A DNA stretch of 64,000 nt from Candidatus Eiseniibacteriota bacterium (lineage in GTDB: Bacteria > Eisenbacteria > RBG-16-71-46 > CAIMUX01): NCBI GenBank assembly GCA_016712505.1, contig JADJQY010000013.1, positions 62,001 to 126,000 on the forward strand, given 5' to 3'. Under the pieces are notes generated by a model. The model worked only from the letters and a program-made list of their open reading frames with translations. It was not told the origin of the DNA and did not search any database. The first letter of the stretch is position 1; every line of letters starts with the position of its first letter. Position numbers and translations under genes: made by a program. Positions 62,776-64,000 of the stretch are shown here, in pieces.

Positions 62776-63921
62776 ATGGACTTTACGTTTTCGGCAGAGC
62801 AGGAGGAGCTGGCGCGGGCGGTGCGCGATTTCGCCCAGGCGCGGCTCAACGAGGACCTGATCCGGCGGGACCGCGAGGCGGCGTTCAACCGGGAAGGGTG
62901 GACCGCCTGTGCCGAGATGGGGCTCCAGGGACTGCACGTCCCGGAGGCTTACGGGGGGCAAGGGCAAGATCTGACCACCACGGTCAAGGTGTGCGAGGCG
63001 TTGGGTGAGGCCTGCCACGACAACGGCCTGGTCTTCTCCTTGAACGCGCAGATCTGGTCGGTCGAGATGCCGATCCTCCACTTCGGTACCGAGGAGCAGA
63101 AGCAGCGCTACCTCCGCGGGATGGTGGAGGGGCGGCTGATCGGCGCCCACGGCATGAGTGAGCCCGACTCCGGTTCCGATGCCCTGGCGATGCGTGCCCG
63201 GGCGGTGAAAGATGGCGATCACTACGTGCTGGACGGCACCAAGACCTTCATCACCAACGGACCGGTGGCCGATTTCGCCATCGTATTCGCCAACGTCCGT
63301 CCGGAGTTGAAGGCGCTGGGCATCACCGCGTTCCTGATCGACCGCGACATGCCCGGCGTCTCCTTCGGTCCGAAGATCGAGAAGATGGGCCTCCGCACCT
63401 CGCCGATGGGGGAGATCATTCTCGACAACGTGCGCATCCCCGCCACCCAACGCCTGGCGCGGGAGGGGGCCGGGATGCAGCTGTTCAACGCCTCGATGGA
63501 ATATGAACGCGCCTTCATCTTCGCCTCGCATCTCGGAGCGATGCGGCGGATCTACGAACGATGTCGCCGCCACGCCCGGGAACGGAAGCAGTTCGGGCAG
63601 TCGATCTCCAAGTTCACCCCCGTGGCGGACAAGCTGATCCAGATGCGGATGGACATCGAGCTGGCGCAGCTTCTGCTCTACAAGATCGCCTGGGCCAAGG
63701 ATCACGGGCAGGAAATGCCGATGGAGGCCGCGATGGCGAAGCTGTTCATCTCCGAGGCCCAGGTCCGCGCCTCGCTCGACGCGATCCAGATCTTCGGCGG
63801 CTACGGGTTCACCGTGGAGTACGAGGTGGAGCGTGAGCATCGGGATGCCATCGGCGGACGGCTCTACTCCGGGACGAGCGAGATTCAGCGCAAGCTGATC
63901 GGCTCGTACCTCGGGCTGTAA
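62776..63921 (+). CDS. Acyl-CoA dehydrogenase family protein
   Basis: The 381-residue FAD enzyme has FTFSAEQEELARAVRDFA at the start, the substrate-domain motif GAHGMSEPDSGSDALAM and the C-terminal GGYGFTVEYEVEREHRDAIGG. In medium-chain dehydrogenases the catalytic base is a Glu in YEGT; here that position is Ser365 (YSGT). A Glu in MEYER (Glu244) lies where isovaleryl- and long-chain-type and some carrier-protein-linked dehydrogenases have theirs. It therefore probably belongs to that branch. No ETF genes are nearby. Confidence 0.9.
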   Translation: MDFTFSAEQEELARAVRDFAQARLNEDLIRRDREAAFNREGWTACAEMGLQGLHVPEAYGGQGQDLTTTVKVCEALGEACHDNGLVFSLNAQIWSVEMPILHFGTEEQKQRYLRGMVEGRLIGAHGMSEPDSGSDALAMRARAVKDGDHYVLDGTKTFITNGPVADFAIVFANVRPELKALGITAFLIDRDMPGVSFGPKIEKMGLRTSPMGEIILDNVRIPATQRLAREGAGMQLFNASMEYERAFIFASHLGAMRRIYERCRRHARERKQFGQSISKFTPVADKLIQMRMDIELAQLLLYKIAWAKDHGQEMPMEAAMAKLFISEAQVRASLDAIQIFGGYGFTVEYEVEREHRDAIGGRLYSGTSEIQRKLIGSYLGL

Positions 63922-63936
63922 AGCGTGGCGTCCGGG

Positions 63937-64000
63937 ATGAGCGCGCGTTCTCACTCTGCGGGCAGTCAGACTCTCTCCGCGCGGCTCGTCGCCACGGCCG
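63937..64000 (+). CDS. Possible start of a further gene, cut by the window edge
   Basis: From an ATG 15 bp past the dehydrogenase stop, a frame reads MSARSHSAGSQTLSARLVAT and remains open to the last base. It is too short to identify. GTCCGGG precedes it, a poor ribosome site. Confidence 0.3.
   Translation, partial: MSARSHSAGSQTLSARLVATA

Noticed and set aside
62551..63954. Minus-strand frame of 467 codons across the acyl-CoA dehydrogenase
   Set aside because: It is antisense to a clear enzyme. Only its last 11 codons, behind the extended ribosome site, are considered real.

Overview
The window is a 64 kb piece of a GC-rich (roughly two-thirds G+C), gene-dense bacterial chromosome. It carries outer-membrane beta-barrel proteins, lipoproteins and a periplasmic LTXXQ-type protein, so the cell is diderm. 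Secreted multi-domain proteins with GACC-type Cys-rich repeats, TRAP permeases, many orphan GNAT acetyltransferases and numerous GTG starts suggest an uncultivated lineage of the FCB/Eisenbacteria-Krumholzibacteriota kind. That placement is inference; the window holds no rRNA, tRNA or ribosomal-protein gene to fix it. I see no phage, insertion sequence or CRISPR array.

Layout. 1-2.9 kb (minus): a partial polytopic membrane protein and an aconitase-family enzyme. 3-7.8 kb (plus): two outer-membrane barrel proteins, an OmpR/PhoB-type response regulator, then a PiT phosphate transporter with its DUF47 partner. 7.9-12.7 kb (minus): a compact thrA-thrB-thrC operon for homoserine and threonine synthesis. 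12.9-17.1 kb (plus): an envelope-type sensor kinase, a CpxP/Spy-like lipoprotein behind a Pho-box-like direct repeat, and an Eis-like acetyltransferase. 17.1-20.8 kb (plus): cydAB (short-Q-loop quinol oxidase) and a frameshifted class V aminotransferase. 20.9-22.8 kb (minus): a TRAP permease pair without a solute-binding protein.

24-33.5 kb (plus) is the most unusual part. Two tandem secreted proteins of 1620 and 925 residues alternate about 180-residue modules with runs of six-Cys units and share a C-terminal domain and tail. They are followed by a TPR-thioredoxin (TlpA-like) lipoprotein. 33.5-44.3 kb is a mixed accessory stretch: a BrnT/BrnA toxin-antitoxin pair, an SDR-epimerase-GNAT operon with 4-bp overlaps, exonuclease III, a globin-coupled diguanylate cyclase, small stand-alone enzymes, a GNAT fused to a glycolipid-binding domain, a decayed gene fragment, an HExxH protein and a rhodanese.

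44.4-52.7 kb: an M16 peptidase broken by one frameshift, an MFS transporter, two glycosyltransferases, a hexapeptide acetyltransferase with a Cys-rich tail, and CrcB. 52.8-58.7 kb: an S9 peptidase, an ADP-forming acyl-CoA synthetase, FabI and an ICMT-like methyltransferase. 58.7-64 kb: an ECF sigma factor with a FecR-like partner, a beta-helix lipoprotein, an EamA transporter, an 11-codon ORF with an exceptionally long Shine-Dalgarno match, an acyl-CoA dehydrogenase and the start of a possible further gene.

The two frameshifts both lie in G runs, so sequencing or assembly error is the first explanation for them.
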